From Oscillospiraceae bacterium (GTDB lineage: Bacteria; Bacillota; Clostridia; Christensenellales; Aristaeellaceae), in NCBI GenBank assembly GCA_031280145.1, contig JAITHB010000143.1:1-61198 (forward strand): a DNA stretch of 61,198 nt. Reading direction: 5' to 3'. This document shows, one piece after another, positions 24,103-35,981 of this stretch. The notes below the pieces were generated by a model. It saw nothing but the letters and a program-made list of their open reading frames with translations, searched no databases and had not been told where the DNA came from. The position numbers were made by a program, and so were the translations under genes. How positions within the stretch are numbered: the stretch's first letter is position 1; the number at the start of each line of letters is the position of its first letter.

Positions 24103-26564
24103 ATAAAGATACCGCCGACATATTCGATGAAAAGGAACATATAAAGCAAAGCATAATAGGCAAGCTTCAGCGCCATCACGGCGTTCAGCTTCAGGACGCC
24201 ACACAGCTTCAGATATACCGCTCCGTCGCGTCGACAGTGCGCGACCAAATTATGAACCGTTTGCGCGAAACAAGGCAGGCGCAGAAGGATCAGCAAAGCC
24301 GCAAGCTCTACTATCTCTCAGTTGAGTTTCTTATGGGGCGCAGTCTGCACTCAAACATACTGAACTTATGTCTGACGGAAGCCTATAAGCAAGCGTTCGC
24401 GGAGCTTAACATCCGCCTGGAAGACATGCTTTCGGAAGAACCCGAACCGGGGCTCGGCAACGGCGGACTCGGCAGGCTCGCGGCTTGCTTCATGGATTCG
24501 CTGACGACGCTCGACCTGCCCGCTATGGGCTGCACCATCCGCTACGAATACGGCTTATTCCGCCAAAAGATTGTCGACGGCAACCAAGTCGAGCTGCCCG
24601 ATAACTGGCTTGAGTTCGGAAACGTCTGGGAAGTGCCTTCGATGGAAGACGTGGTGGAGGTGCATTTCGGCGGTACGCTTGAGGAAGACTGGTCGGAAGG
24701 TGTGCGCAAGATGACGCACGTCGATTACAAGACGGTTCAGGCGGTTCCGTATGATATGCCGATAACAGGCTACGGCACGGACAACATAAACATCCTGCGC
24801 ATGTGGAAGGCCGAAAGCCCAAAGCCCATCGACTTCCGCGCGTTCTCGCGCGGGCAGTACAGCCTCGCTGTCGAAGAGCAGAACCTTGCGGAAGCGATCT
24901 CCTCCGTTCTGTATCCCGAAGACAACCACTATGAGGGCAAGCTTTTAAGGCTTAAGCAGCACTATTTCTTCACCAGCGCTACGATTCAATATATCATCGC
25001 GGACTACAAACGCCAGTACGGCGACGACCTGTACGGAATGCCAGACAAGGCCGTCATCCACATAAACGACACGCACCCCGGCATGGCGATTCCCGAGCTG
25101 ATGCGCCTTCTTATGGATAACGAGGGCTACGGCTGGGACGAAGCGCAGGCAATTGTACACAGGATGGTCGCTTACACCAACCATACTATTCTGGCGGAAG
25201 CGCTTGAGCGCTGGCCTATCGAGATGGTCCGCGTACAGCTTCCGCGCATCCATCAGATATTGGAGGAGATAAACCGCCGCTTCTGCGACAGGCTGTGGAA
25301 TCTGTATCCGGGGCAATGGAACAGAATCGCGGGACTTGCGATACTCGCTTACGGCGAGGTGCATATGGCAAACCTCGCGGTGTGGGGAAGCTTTTCCGTG
25401 AACGGCGTATCGGGGCTTCACGGCGAGATATTGAAGAAGGACACCTTCCACGACTTCTATACGATAATGCCCGAGAAATTCTCCGCCATCACGAACGGCA
25501 TAACGCACCGCCGCTGGCTCATGCTTGCCAACCCTTCGCTTTCAGAGCTGATTGACGGCGCGATAGGCGAAGAATGGCGCGGCGACGCGGAGCGCCTTGA
25601 CGACCTCGCTCCGCTGACGAACGACGCGGGCTTCGTTGAAGACTTCGCCAAGGTGAAGAAGAAGAACAAGGAGCGTCTCGCGCGCTGGTTCGACAGGGTG
25701 CAGGGAGTAAAAGTGTCTACGGAGTTTATGTTCGACGTGCAGGCGAAGCGTCTGCATGAATATAAGCGTCAGCTTCTGAACGCGCTTCACTGCCTTGTGC
25801 AGTATAACAGAATCGTGGACGATCCGAATTATGAAACGACGCCGCGCTTGGTAATATTCGGCGCGAAGGCTTCGCCGGGCTACAGACGCGCAAAAAACAT
25901 TATCCGCCTGATTAACTCGATTGGCGAGCTGATTGAGAAGCACCCGCGGGCAAGCCAAATGATGAAGCTTGTGTTCCTTGAAAACTACAGCGTGTCCGCG
26001 GCGGAAGTGCTTATTCCCGCGACGGAGCTGTCGCAGCAGATTTCCACCGCCAGCAAGGAAGCCAGCGGCACGGGCAACATGAAGTTCATGATGAACGGCG
26101 CGCTCACCATAGGAACGATGGACGGCGCGAACGTCGAGATGTACGACCGCGTGGGCGGCGAGAACATATATATCTTCGGCGCGCGGGCGGACGAAGTGCA
26201 AAGGTTGTATGAGACGCAGGCTTATCAGAGCAACAGGATATACGAGCGCAACGCGGAGATCCGCAAAGCGCTGAACATGCTTCTGGAACACGTTCTGCCG
26301 GGCGACCATGCGGCGTTCAACGATATCTACCACTCGCTTCTGTTCGGCGATTGGGGCGGAATGGCGGATCCGTATCTCGTGCTGAAAGACTTCGGCAGCT
26401 ACAGCCAGTGTCAGCAGCGCATAAGCCGCGACTACGCGGACGAGAAAAAGTGGACGAAACGCGCGATAATCAACACCGCGAAATCGGGCTGGTTCTCCTC
26501 CGACCGCACCATTGCGGATTATAACGACCGCATATGGAAGCTCGACCCGCTGGTAATCAACTGA
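24099..26564 (+). CDS. glgP: Glycogen/starch/maltodextrin phosphorylase
   Basis: PLP-dependent enzyme releasing glucose 1-phosphate from alpha-1,4-glucans. The 821-residue length is typical. Signature segments are YYLSVEFLMGRSL, GLGNGGLGRLAACFMDSL and LHEYKRQLLNALH. The PLP site EASGTGNMKFMMNGALTIGT places the Schiff-base lysine at about residue 662. The start overlaps the ECF gene (ATGA) and the stop codon overlaps the GH13 gene (TGATG), so phosphorylase and alpha-glucosidase are coupled. Together they form a compact glycogen or maltodextrin breakdown unit; the GH13 enzyme could supply or trim linear substrates. Confidence 0.97.
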   Translation: MNKDTADIFDEKEHIKQSIIGKLQRHHGVQLQDATQLQIYRSVASTVRDQIMNRLRETRQAQKDQQSRKLYYLSVEFLMGRSLHSNILNLCLTEAYKQAFAELNIRLEDMLSEEPEPGLGNGGLGRLAACFMDSLTTLDLPAMGCTIRYEYGLFRQKIVDGNQVELPDNWLEFGNVWEVPSMEDVVEVHFGGTLEEDWSEGVRKMTHVDYKTVQAVPYDMPITGYGTDNINILRMWKAESPKPIDFRAFSRGQYSLAVEEQNLAEAISSVLYPEDNHYEGKLLRLKQHYFFTSATIQYIIADYKRQYGDDLYGMPDKAVIHINDTHPGMAIPELMRLLMDNEGYGWDEAQAIVHRMVAYTNHTILAEALERWPIEMVRVQLPRIHQILEEINRRFCDRLWNLYPGQWNRIAGLAILAYGEVHMANLAVWGSFSVNGVSGLHGEILKKDTFHDFYTIMPEKFSAITNGITHRRWLMLANPSLSELIDGAIGEEWRGDAERLDDLAPLTNDAGFVEDFAKVKKKNKERLARWFDRVQGVKVSTEFMFDVQAKRLHEYKRQLLNALHCLVQYNRIVDDPNYETTPRLVIFGAKASPGYRRAKNIIRLINSIGELIEKHPRASQMMKLVFLENYSVSAAEVLIPATELSQQISTASKEASGTGNMKFMMNGALTIGTMDGANVEMYDRVGGENIYIFGARADEVQRLYETQAYQSNRIYERNAEIRKALNMLLEHVLPGDHAAFNDIYHSLLFGDWGGMADPYLVLKDFGSYSQCQQRISRDYADEKKWTKRAIINTAKSGWFSSDRTIADYNDRIWKLDPLVIN

Positions 26565-28462
26565 TGTTACTGATACACAACAGCCGCGACTCCTTCTACA
26601 GAAATCCGATAGGAGCGGCTCCCGCCGGAAGCCGCGTACGCTTGCGTTTAACCGTAAAGCATGAGGTTCAGCCGGATTTCGTGCGTGTGCGCACGTTCTC
26701 GGTTACGGAATCGTGGCACGATATGATGCCGATAGGCCAGCTTTCAGGCGCGTTCCTGTATGAAGTGAACCTTACCATGCCCGAAAAGCCGAATTGGTTC
26801 TGGTACGACTTCCGCGTCTGCGTGAACGATTGCGAAATATCATACGGAAACGCGCAAGATAAGTTGGGCGGCGAAGGCCAAGTTTGGGCGAGCCTTCCGC
26901 CAAGCTATCAGATAACCGTATACGACAAGAATTTTACGACGCCCGAATGGATGCCGAACGCCATCGTCTATCAAATTCTGCCCGACCGCTTCGCGAGAAC
27001 GAACCACGTGACGGTTCTCAAAGGACGCGTTCTGCATGAAAACTGGAACGACGCGCCCGCAATCTCAAGCAACATTAAGAAGCAGTACTATTGCTCGAAC
27101 GATTACTTCGGCGGAACGCTGAAGGGCATTGAGGAAAAGCTCCCATATCTTAAGGAGCTCGGAATCAACGCGCTGTATCTGAACCCAATCTTCTTCGCGG
27201 ACACCAACCACAGATACGACACGCACGATTATCATATGATAGACCCGATGCTGGGAAATCTTGAGGACTTCAACAGCCTCTGTTCAAAGGCTATGGCAAT
27301 GGGGATGCGCGTCATTCTGGACGGCGTATTCAGCCACACCGGCGTGGACAGCAAATACTTCGTCTCCGCGATGACGAATCCCGATTCGCCGTACAGAAAC
27401 TGGTTCAAGTTCGACGACAGCGAAATCGGTTACTCATGCTGGTGGGGCGATCCGCTTCTGCCCGAAACCATTGAAGAAAACGAAGACTTCGTCGATTACA
27501 CGCTGACCGGAAAAGACGCGACCATCCCATACTGGATAAACAACGGCGCGTCGGGTTGGCGGCTTGACGTAGCTGACGAACTGCCGATGCCGTTCCTTCG
27601 CGTCCTGCGTAGCGCCGCGAAGAAAGCGGACGCGCAAGCCTGCGTAATCGGCGAAGTATGGGAGAACGCGTCATGCAAGGTGACGTACGGCGAGGCGCGC
27701 GGATATTGCTTCGGTGACACGCTTGACAGCGTGATGAACTATCCCCTGCGCGCCGCGATGATCTCTTTTCTCATCGGGGCGTGGGATTCGCGCAGAACGT
27801 GCCGCGAGATTCTTCATCTTTATGAAACATATCCCAAGCAGTTTGCGTATTCGCTGATGAACCTGATGGGCAGCCACGACCGACCGCGCATACTGAACGC
27901 GCTCGCGGAGGTTACGGGCGAAGGCTTGACGCGTATAGAGCAGAGTAAACTCAAGATTCCGCAAACGCGGCGCGACCTTGCGCGGCAGAGGATGAAGCTG
28001 TTCTTCGCGCTGCTGTGCGCCATACCCGGAATGCCAACGATTTACTACGGCGATGAAGCGGGGCTTGAGGGAACCTACGACCCGTTCTGCCGCGGAACGT
28101 TCCCTTGGGGAAACGAAGACAACGATTTGCGGGAGTTCTTCCGCGGCTGCATTCAGGTTCGCCGAGAGAATGCCGTTCTGCGAACGGGCGAGTTCGATAT
28201 GCTCTTCCCCACTCCCAACGTTATTCTGGTAATACGTTGGATTCGCGGAGGATATGACGCGCTGGGCAACGAAGCGTCAGACTCGGTCGCGCTTTGCGCC
28301 ATCAACGGCGGGTCGTCGCACGTTTCGATTGTTCTGCCAGAAAGCGCGCTGTTCTGCGACACTTTGATTCCTCACGGCGAAGGCGAACCGCTGACGCCTG
28401 TCGACGGTCTGTATACGTTTTGCATTGACGCGATGGGTTATATGATTTGGGTTAACCGATAA
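26564..28462 (+). CDS. GH13 alpha-glycosidase (neopullulanase/cyclomaltodextrinase-like)
   Basis: ATG 26564 overlaps the glgP stop codon; the product has 632 residues and no signal peptide, so it acts in the cytoplasm. Residues 1-120 form a CBM34-like N-terminal domain. The (beta/alpha)8 barrel carries all four GH13 regions: DGVFSHTG (253-260), GWRLDVADE (nucleophile Asp335), GEVWENA (acid/base Glu364) and LMGSHDR (Asp439). A short beta domain ends the protein (FCIDAMGYMIWVNR). Region II (RLDVADE) and the intracellular location point to maltodextrin or cyclodextrin hydrolysis. The 3' end overlaps the convergent mntP gene by 11 nt. Confidence 0.93.
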   Translation: MLLIHNSRDSFYRNPIGAAPAGSRVRLRLTVKHEVQPDFVRVRTFSVTESWHDMMPIGQLSGAFLYEVNLTMPEKPNWFWYDFRVCVNDCEISYGNAQDKLGGEGQVWASLPPSYQITVYDKNFTTPEWMPNAIVYQILPDRFARTNHVTVLKGRVLHENWNDAPAISSNIKKQYYCSNDYFGGTLKGIEEKLPYLKELGINALYLNPIFFADTNHRYDTHDYHMIDPMLGNLEDFNSLCSKAMAMGMRVILDGVFSHTGVDSKYFVSAMTNPDSPYRNWFKFDDSEIGYSCWWGDPLLPETIEENEDFVDYTLTGKDATIPYWINNGASGWRLDVADELPMPFLRVLRSAAKKADAQACVIGEVWENASCKVTYGEARGYCFGDTLDSVMNYPLRAAMISFLIGAWDSRRTCREILHLYETYPKQFAYSLMNLMGSHDRPRILNALAEVTGEGLTRIEQSKLKIPQTRRDLARQRMKLFFALLCAIPGMPTIYYGDEAGLEGTYDPFCRGTFPWGNEDNDLREFFRGCIQVRRENAVLRTGEFDMLFPTPNVILVIRWIRGGYDALGNEASDSVALCAINGGSSHVSIVLPESALFCDTLIPHGEGEPLTPVDGLYTFCIDAMGYMIWVNR

Positions 28463-29021
28463 GGTGTTCCGCGACGACTTTTATCCCGAGCAGAATAAGC
28501 ACGATTCCGCCCGCGAGCTCCGCGTATTTGCTGAACCTTCCGCTTATTCTGCCGCCCGCCAAATACCCGATAACAGACAAGCTGAACGCGAACACGCCGA
28601 TCAGCAAAATCGGCAGCAGCACCGACGCAAGGTTGACGGCGGCGAACGATATGCCGATAGCGAGCGCGTCAATTGAGGTTGCCACGCCAAGCGCGAGCAG
28701 AACGCCGAGCGTGAGCTTGCGCGAGTCGGAGTCGTCGCTCTTGCGCGACGACAGTATCATCGATACGCCGATCCAAACGAGAAGCGCGGCGGCAATCCAG
28801 TGGTCGACGAACGATATGGATGAGATTATCGCGCCGCCGCCGTAAAACCCGATGAGCGGCATCGCGGCTTGGAACAAGCCGAACGTCATGCCTATGACGA
28901 GCGCGGAACGCAGTCTGTTCCGCGCGCCGTCCTCGGTTGAAGCGCATCCTCTGCAGACCGAGACCGCGAACGCGTCGAGTGCGAGCGCGAGCGCAATCAT
29001 TGTGTATTCTGCGATACTCAA
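28452..29021 (-). CDS. mntP: MntP-family manganese efflux pump
   Basis: The 189-residue membrane protein has six hydrophobic helices and the two family motifs LALALDAFAVSVCRGC (helix 1) and GVATSIDALAIGISFA (helix 4), each with the conserved Asp. It also has GFYGGGAI and GIVLILLGIKVVAEHL at the end. This is the expected length and layout of MntP (former DUF204). It lies 12 nt downstream of plsY and ends the DUF512-der-plsY-mntP operon. I see no yybP-ykoY manganese riboswitch in front of it, so control must come from the operon promoter. The 3' end overlaps the convergent GH13 gene. Confidence 0.93.
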   Translation of the reverse strand: MSIAEYTMIALALALDAFAVSVCRGCASTEDGARNRLRSALVIGMTFGLFQAAMPLIGFYGGGAIISSISFVDHWIAAALLVWIGVSMILSSRKSDDSDSRKLTLGVLLALGVATSIDALAIGISFAAVNLASVLLPILLIGVFAFSLSVIGYLAGGRISGRFSKYAELAGGIVLILLGIKVVAEHLIG

Positions 29022-29033
29022 ATCCTACGACAC

Positions 29034-29678
29034 CTACTTTTTTACTTTGCTGATGTGTACATGCAAATCTATCTTATTCTCTTTGCCTTCAATCAGCCTG
29101 CGGATATTCTGCCTGTGCGCGAACCCGATAATCATAAGAATCGCCAAGCAGAAGAAGAACAGCCATGGCTGATGGCGGAACAGCGCGGGAAGCCCCGCCA
29201 GAATGAGGAACGCCGCCGCGCCTGCAAGCGAGCCCACCGAAACGATGTTGGTGAGCGCCATCACCGCGACCGCGCACGCTATCGTTGCGACTGCCGCGAT
29301 CGGAGAGATAACGAGGAATGTTCCGCCGGCGGTTGCGACGCCCTTGCCGCCCTTAAAGCCCTCGAGCGCGGGGTATATGTGGCCGACCACCGCGCACACG
29401 GAAAGCAAACACGCGCCTTGCTGTGCGGAAAGCCCCATGAACCTTGCGAGAAGCCTTCCCATAAGGGCGACGATAACGCCCTTTAATAAATCACCCGCAA
29501 AGGTGGTAAGACCCGCGTGAAGCCCGAGTATGCGCAGAACGTTAGTCGCGCCGGAGGAGCCGCTGCCCAGTTTGCGTATATCGCCCTTGCCCGCGCGGCG
29601 TGACACCCACAGGCCCGTTGAGAATCCGCCGAACATATACGCGCCAATACATAACAATATTGTAACAATAATTTTCAT
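29034..29678 (-). CDS. plsY: Acyl-phosphate:glycerol-3-phosphate acyltransferase
   Basis: PlsY makes lysophosphatidate from acyl phosphate and glycerol 3-phosphate, the first committed step of phospholipid synthesis in Gram-positive bacteria. The 214-residue protein has five or six membrane helices and the three conserved loops: GSGSSGATNVLR (motif 1), VVGHIYPALEGFKGGKGVATAGG (motif 2, with the phosphate-binding KGGKGVAT) and IIGFAHRQNIRRLIEGKE (motif 3). It lies between der and mntP, a common placement in Clostridia. Confidence 0.96.
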   Translation of the reverse strand: MKIIVTILLCIGAYMFGGFSTGLWVSRRAGKGDIRKLGSGSSGATNVLRILGLHAGLTTFAGDLLKGVIVALMGRLLARFMGLSAQQGACLLSVCAVVGHIYPALEGFKGGKGVATAGGTFLVISPIAAVATIACAVAVMALTNIVSVGSLAGAAAFLILAGLPALFRHQPWLFFFCLAILMIIGFAHRQNIRRLIEGKENKIDLHVHISKVKK

Positions 29679-29693
29679 TTGACCCTCGCAATG

Positions 29694-31025
<1,332 letters not shown>

Positions 31026-31057
31026 TATTACCCACTTTTTTACTCAATAGAGCAAAG

Positions 31058-32368
31058 TTACGACTTTGCAATACCAAGTTCCTTAATCTTGTTTGCCAGA
31101 GCGATTCCGCTTGAACCCACCACGATTACGCGCGTACCGATCGCGCTGCGCAAATCATCCAAGGTCCAATCGTCGAGGAACACGCCGTCGTCGTTCAGCA
31201 TGGAATCGCAGAGCAGTATCGCGTCATACTTTCCGCCGCGGGCGTTCAACTGCGCCGCGATATCCTGCGCCGTGAGCAGCCCCGCCACCGTTACAGTATC
31301 ACCGAAAAAACGATTGACAATCGGTATTGTATCAATATTGTACGGCTTTATCAATGGCGCGAGAATCGGCGCGAAATCCACGCCCGTCACCGCCGCGCAC
31401 GAATATGAAACTTCGCCCGCAAAGTCTTCCGTCTCGCGCGTGAAATCATCGACGAAGCTCGAAACTAAGCCAACGCCGTTGCCTACCTGCTGAAAATCCT
31501 CATATTCTTCATACGCGGGAAGCGGAAGATTCGCGCGTATATACATTTCGTCGGACGCGAACACGAACCGCGTTCCCGTTTCCGCAAGGCATTTCTTCTG
31601 CCAATCGTTCACCTGCGCGATAACGCGGTTCGCGATTCCTTCCGTCACATGATTGAGAAGCGGAAGGTCGGCGCGATGCTTCGTAAGCCCCACGGGCACG
31701 ACCGCGACGGACAAAGCGGACGGCGACAGCGCGAGCAAGCGTTCTATAGTATCGTTGAGCACCGCTCCGTCGTTTATGCCCGGGCACAGCACGATCTGGC
31801 AGTGGAACGAAATGCCCGCTTCGCTGAGTTTGCGCAGGCGCTGCTCAATGTCCGTACCGCGCTCATTCTTGCGACCTAGAAGGCGGGCGTTTACGGCGGA
31901 ATCCATCGCGTGAACGGAGATGTACAGCGGGCTTGCGCGGCGGCTTATGATTCGGTTGAACTCCGCTTCGCCGACGTTGGTGAGCGTGACATAATTGCCC
32001 ATGATGAGCGACATGCGCCAGTCGTCGTCTTTCACGTAGAGCGTGCCGCGCATACAGCGCGGCAGTTGATTCACGAAGCAGAACACGCAGTTGTTCGCGC
32101 ACTCGCGCACCTTGATACGCATACTGTCGCCGAAGCGCAAGCCGAGGTTTCCGTCAGAGCCGCGCAGCTTGATTGACTCGCTTTGCCCGTCTTTGCGGAT
32201 TATTTCAAGCGTCAGACCGCCCTGCGACGCCAGAAACTGATAGTCTATCTGGTCGCGCACAGGTTCGCCGTTGATTGCGGCAAGCGTATCGCCCGCGCAT
32301 ATGCCCGCGCGATGCGCGGCGCCGTTCGGTTCGACCGATTCAATTACGTGGCGCGGCAAATCACTCAT
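31058..32368 (-). CDS. Radical SAM protein with PDZ-like N-terminus and DUF512 C-terminus
   Basis: The 436-residue protein combines a PDZ-like domain (residues 5-68: VEPNGAAHRAGICAGDTLAAING), a degenerate radical SAM barrel whose cluster ligands are Cys90, Cys94 and Cys97 (ECANNCVFCFVNQLP), and a DUF512 C-terminal region (SDEMYIRANLPLPAYEEYEDF). This architecture is widespread next to der in Clostridia and related anaerobes; the reaction is unknown. It opens the der-plsY-mntP operon. A TTGTAC-17-TATAAT promoter ends only 6 nt before ATG 32368 and there is no ribosome site, so the mRNA should be leaderless. Confidence 0.92.
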   Translation of the reverse strand: MSDLPRHVIESVEPNGAAHRAGICAGDTLAAINGEPVRDQIDYQFLASQGGLTLEIIRKDGQSESIKLRGSDGNLGLRFGDSMRIKVRECANNCVFCFVNQLPRCMRGTLYVKDDDWRMSLIMGNYVTLTNVGEAEFNRIISRRASPLYISVHAMDSAVNARLLGRKNERGTDIEQRLRKLSEAGISFHCQIVLCPGINDGAVLNDTIERLLALSPSALSVAVVPVGLTKHRADLPLLNHVTEGIANRVIAQVNDWQKKCLAETGTRFVFASDEMYIRANLPLPAYEEYEDFQQVGNGVGLVSSFVDDFTRETEDFAGEVSYSCAAVTGVDFAPILAPLIKPYNIDTIPIVNRFFGDTVTVAGLLTAQDIAAQLNARGGKYDAILLCDSMLNDDGVFLDDWTLDDLRSAIGTRVIVVGSSGIALANKIKELGIAKS

Positions 32369-32374
32369 CCGAAT

Positions 32375-32403
32375 ATTATATCATGTCTCGGCGTCACGTA
32401 CAA
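32375..32403 (-). promoter_or_regulatory. Promoter placed for a leaderless radical SAM/DUF512 mRNA
   Basis: On the minus strand TTGTAC (32403-32398), 17 bp, TATAAT (32380-32375), then ATTCGG and ATG 32368. The spacing is identical to that of the phosphohexomutase promoter. Confidence 0.7.
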
Positions 32404-32450
32404 TCGCGCCTATTCCGTATGAAAATATCGATTTTGATTGCCGCGCAGTA

Positions 32451-32479
32451 TTGCATATTTCAAGAAGAACATGTAAAAT
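32451..32479 (+). promoter_or_regulatory. Sigma-A promoter for gap
   Basis: TTGCAT at 32451-32456, 17 bp, TAAAAT at 32474-32479. In contrast to the leaderless class, a normal leader with GGGAGG follows before ATG 32525. Confidence 0.7.
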
Positions 32480-32494
32480 ATGTAGTTGGGATAA

Positions 32495-33544
<1,050 letters not shown>

Positions 33545-33572
33545 TAACAGAAGCGACGGGCGCCTGTCCCGG

Positions 33573-33607
33573 CAATGCCATTTAGTGTAACTAAATGGCA
33601 TTGTTTC
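33573..33607 (+). terminator. Intrinsic terminator after gap
   Basis: CAATGCCATTTAGT (33573-33586) and ACTAAATGGCATTG (33590-33603) form a perfect 14-bp stem with a GTA loop, followed by TTTCC. Confidence 0.85.
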
Positions 33608-33696
33608 CAATAGCTCGCCCGTTTACGCGTACGCCCCGCCTGCAACCGCAGTCAACCCTCGCCATTAATACTTAATTCATGCAATTCTTTAATCCC

Positions 33697-34725
33697 TTAC
33701 GGTCTCTCCACCTGCCTCAAATCAATCACGCAAGCCTGCGCGGTTCCCGTCTCGTCAGGGCAGTTGAACACGATTCTGTTTCCAGATCTGTCGAACGAGG
33801 GATGCTGATGATCCGCGCCCGACTTCGGCTCTCCCGTGTGGCACAGAACCTTCGTCGCGCCCGTACGCGGATTCGCCAGAACTATAGCGTTCTGAACCGT
33901 CACGCCGAGGTAGCTTATGCGGTCCGCGCACAGCCACTGATTATCGCGCGAAATACACGGATGAAGAAGCTGCTCGTGATGCGCGACTATGTCAAAGTGT
34001 CTCCCGTCCTTGTCTCCGATAAGTATGTTGCCCGGCAGTTTCATGAACGCCATGCGCTGACCGTCCGCCGCCCAAACCTCATGTGTTATCCACTCGTCGG
34101 GATGCTCGACGTAATACGGTCTGTCGCGGCGCGCTGCGATGTCGAACATCCATGTGCGCTGAAGCGCGTCGCCTTCCGTCTCGTAAATGTAGAATAAAAG
34201 GTTTTCATCGGTCGGACAAATCTGCGCATGGCCCAAACGCTGGTCACTTTGATGGACGACCTCGCTCTTTCCCGTCACGGGGTCGAATATGACAAGCGCG
34301 TAAATCTTGTTGGCAAGATGATAGCTGCACGCGATTCGCCCCGTATTCGCGGTGGTAAGATGCCCCGTCACCTGCCCGCCCTTGGGCAGTGATCCCAGCT
34401 CGGTTATTTCGCCCGTATTTACGTCTAATCGGCAGACGATATCGCCCTTGCACATAACGCCGAACGCGCCTTCGCGGTCCATCGCGAAGCCCTTGTATTC
34501 CGAACCCGCCATCACGATTGTCTCGCCAGTCTCGACATGCACCTTGCACAGCGCGCCTGTCGGCATACCTTCGGTTCCCGTCTGACTGTTCATGAAGAAG
34601 AATTGGTCGTCCGGCGTGAAGTTTTCGGTCGTAAAGTAGAGTTTTGAGTTGCGGTGCGGTCCGTTTGTGTATCTGCGAACCTCATACCCCGTCGCTTCAT
34701 CGGTATAAATAGTCAGTTGACTCAT
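33697..34725 (-). CDS. Oligogalacturonate lyase-type beta-propeller (PL22-like)
   Basis: The 342-residue protein has no signal peptide and repeats of beta-propeller type (LYFTTENFTPDDQFFFMN, RIACSYHLANKIYALVIFD). It shows the oligogalacturonate lyase hallmarks: LGHAQICPTDENLLFYIYETEG, WITHEVWAADGQRMAF, HHEQLLHPCISRDNQW and DHQHPSFDRSGNRIVF, where the histidines are the expected metal and catalytic ligands of PL22. Such enzymes split unsaturated digalacturonate to 4-deoxy-L-threo-5-hexosulose uronate in the cytoplasm. CGAGGTGTCGT gives the ribosome site. It diverges from the sugar-type ABC importer at 34962, which may bring in its substrate. Confidence 0.85.
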   Translation of the reverse strand: MSQLTIYTDEATGYEVRRYTNGPHRNSKLYFTTENFTPDDQFFFMNSQTGTEGMPTGALCKVHVETGETIVMAGSEYKGFAMDREGAFGVMCKGDIVCRLDVNTGEITELGSLPKGGQVTGHLTTANTGRIACSYHLANKIYALVIFDPVTGKSEVVHQSDQRLGHAQICPTDENLLFYIYETEGDALQRTWMFDIAARRDRPYYVEHPDEWITHEVWAADGQRMAFMKLPGNILIGDKDGRHFDIVAHHEQLLHPCISRDNQWLCADRISYLGVTVQNAIVLANPRTGATKVLCHTGEPKSGADHQHPSFDRSGNRIVFNCPDETGTAQACVIDLRQVERP

Positions 34726-34874
34726 ACGACACCTCGGAATGTTGTTATTTTATGTTGTATTGCGCGCAGATTGAAGCCGCGCGCGTAACCAATCCGAGAG
34801 TAGTCTACACCTATTGTCAGCGTTTAGCAACAGCGAAAACAACAAAAAACCAAAAAAATCTGGCAACATGACTC

Positions 34875-34903
34875 TTGCAAACCTTTGCAATCTGTGCTAT
34901 ACT
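34875..34903 (+). promoter_or_regulatory. Sigma-A promoter for the sugar-type ABC importer
   Basis: TTGCAA at 34875-34880, 17 bp, TATACT at 34898-34903, about 58 nt before GTG 34962. The surrounding 34726-34961 region holds no ORF and separates this operon from the divergent lyase gene. Confidence 0.7.
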
Positions 34904-34961
34904 GCCAATAACGAATGAATCAAGAGCGAAATCTTGTAAATAATCAACATGGAGGTCGCCT

Positions 34962-35891
34962 GTGACAGCAACCAACACCGGCGTTCGCCGCAATAAGACC
35001 TTATCGCATATCGTCCGCGACAAATGGCTCTATATTCTCGCCCTGCCGGGGCTTATCTATTTCCTCATATTCAAATATCTTCCTATGGGCGGCGTGATAA
35101 TTGCGTTCAAGGATTATGTGCCGTTCCTCGGCGTCATGGGCAGCAAATGGGCTGGGCTTAAGTGGTTTAACTATTTCTTCAACAACCCTATATTCGGTAC
35201 GCTTTTCAAGAATACAATGACGCTCTCGCTGATGAACATCCTGTTCTTCTTCCCCGCGCCGATTATTTTAGCGCTTCTGCTGAACGAGCTGCGCAGCCAG
35301 AAATACAAGAAAGCCGCGCAGACGCTCCTTTATATTCCTCACTTCGTATCGATAGTTATAGTCTGCTCCATCACCTACGTTATGTTCAACTCAAACGGCG
35401 TCGTCTACAAGATGACTCAGGCGATAACAGGAAATACCGTAAATTTCCTGATGTCGCCCGCAGCTTTCCGCCCTATGATAATCGGTCAGACAATCTGGAA
35501 GGAAACAGGCTGGGGTACGATTATCTTCCTCGCCGCGCTCGCCTCGGTCGACGTGGAGCAATACGAAGCCGCGATGTGCGACGGCGCGGGGCGGCTTCGC
35601 CAACTGTGGCACATCACATTGCCCGCTATCCGCTCGACAATCGTTCTTCTGCTCGTTCTGCGCATGGGAAGCGTTTTGGACACGGGCTACGAACACTTGA
35701 TCCTTATGGCGAACGCGATGAACCGTTCCGTGTCGCAAACGTTCGACGTGTTCGTATACCAGCAGGGCATACAGTCGGGACAGTACAGCTACGCAACCGC
35801 GATAGGCTTGTTCAAGGCGGTTATAAGCGTCACGCTGATTCTTTCCTCAAACTGGGCGGCTCATAAAATGGGTGAACCGGGACTTTACTAA
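34962..35891 (+). CDS. ABC sugar transporter permease, LplB family
   Basis: The 309-residue permease has six membrane helices. The LplB-type beginning (WLYILALPGLIYFLIFKYLPMGGVIIAFKDY), EAAMCDGAGRLRQLWHITLPAI (the EAA loop that contacts the ATPase) and the C-terminal LFKAVISVTLILSSNWAAHKMGE identify it as the first permease of a polysaccharide or oligosaccharide importer. Translation starts at GTG 34962 after ATGGAGG. It works with the permease at 35982 and the binding protein at 36963. No ATPase is encoded nearby, which is normal for this family because a shared MsmX-like ATPase serves several systems. Confidence 0.92.
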   Translation: MTATNTGVRRNKTLSHIVRDKWLYILALPGLIYFLIFKYLPMGGVIIAFKDYVPFLGVMGSKWAGLKWFNYFFNNPIFGTLFKNTMTLSLMNILFFFPAPIILALLLNELRSQKYKKAAQTLLYIPHFVSIVIVCSITYVMFNSNGVVYKMTQAITGNTVNFLMSPAAFRPMIIGQTIWKETGWGTIIFLAALASVDVEQYEAAMCDGAGRLRQLWHITLPAIRSTIVLLLVLRMGSVLDTGYEHLILMANAMNRSVSQTFDVFVYQQGIQSGQYSYATAIGLFKAVISVTLILSSNWAAHKMGEPGLY

Positions 35892-35970
35892 ATGAACAAT
35901 GAAAAATGAAAAATTATTTGTTTGAATGTCAACAAGCATACCATTAATTTTTCATTGTTCATTAATGGAG
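35888..35970. repeat. ATR copy 2: AT-rich inverted repeat inside the sugar-importer operon
   Basis: AATGAACAATGAAAAATGAA with AAATT following (from 35892) pairs with AATTTTTCATTGTTCATT (about 35947-35964). It separates the two permease genes. The open frame upstream of ATG 35982 is made of this repeat, so it should not be counted as protein. Confidence 0.7.
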
Positions 35971-35981
35971 ATAAAACATCT

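Noticed and set aside
28452..29033. Possible manganese (yybP-ykoY) riboswitch for mntP
   Set aside because: Only 12 nt separate mntP from plsY, leaving no room for a riboswitch.
35922..35981. N-terminal extension of the second sugar permease (MNVNKHTINFSLFING)
   Set aside because: It is encoded by the AT-rich inverted repeat. The family alignment and ATG 35982 fit better.
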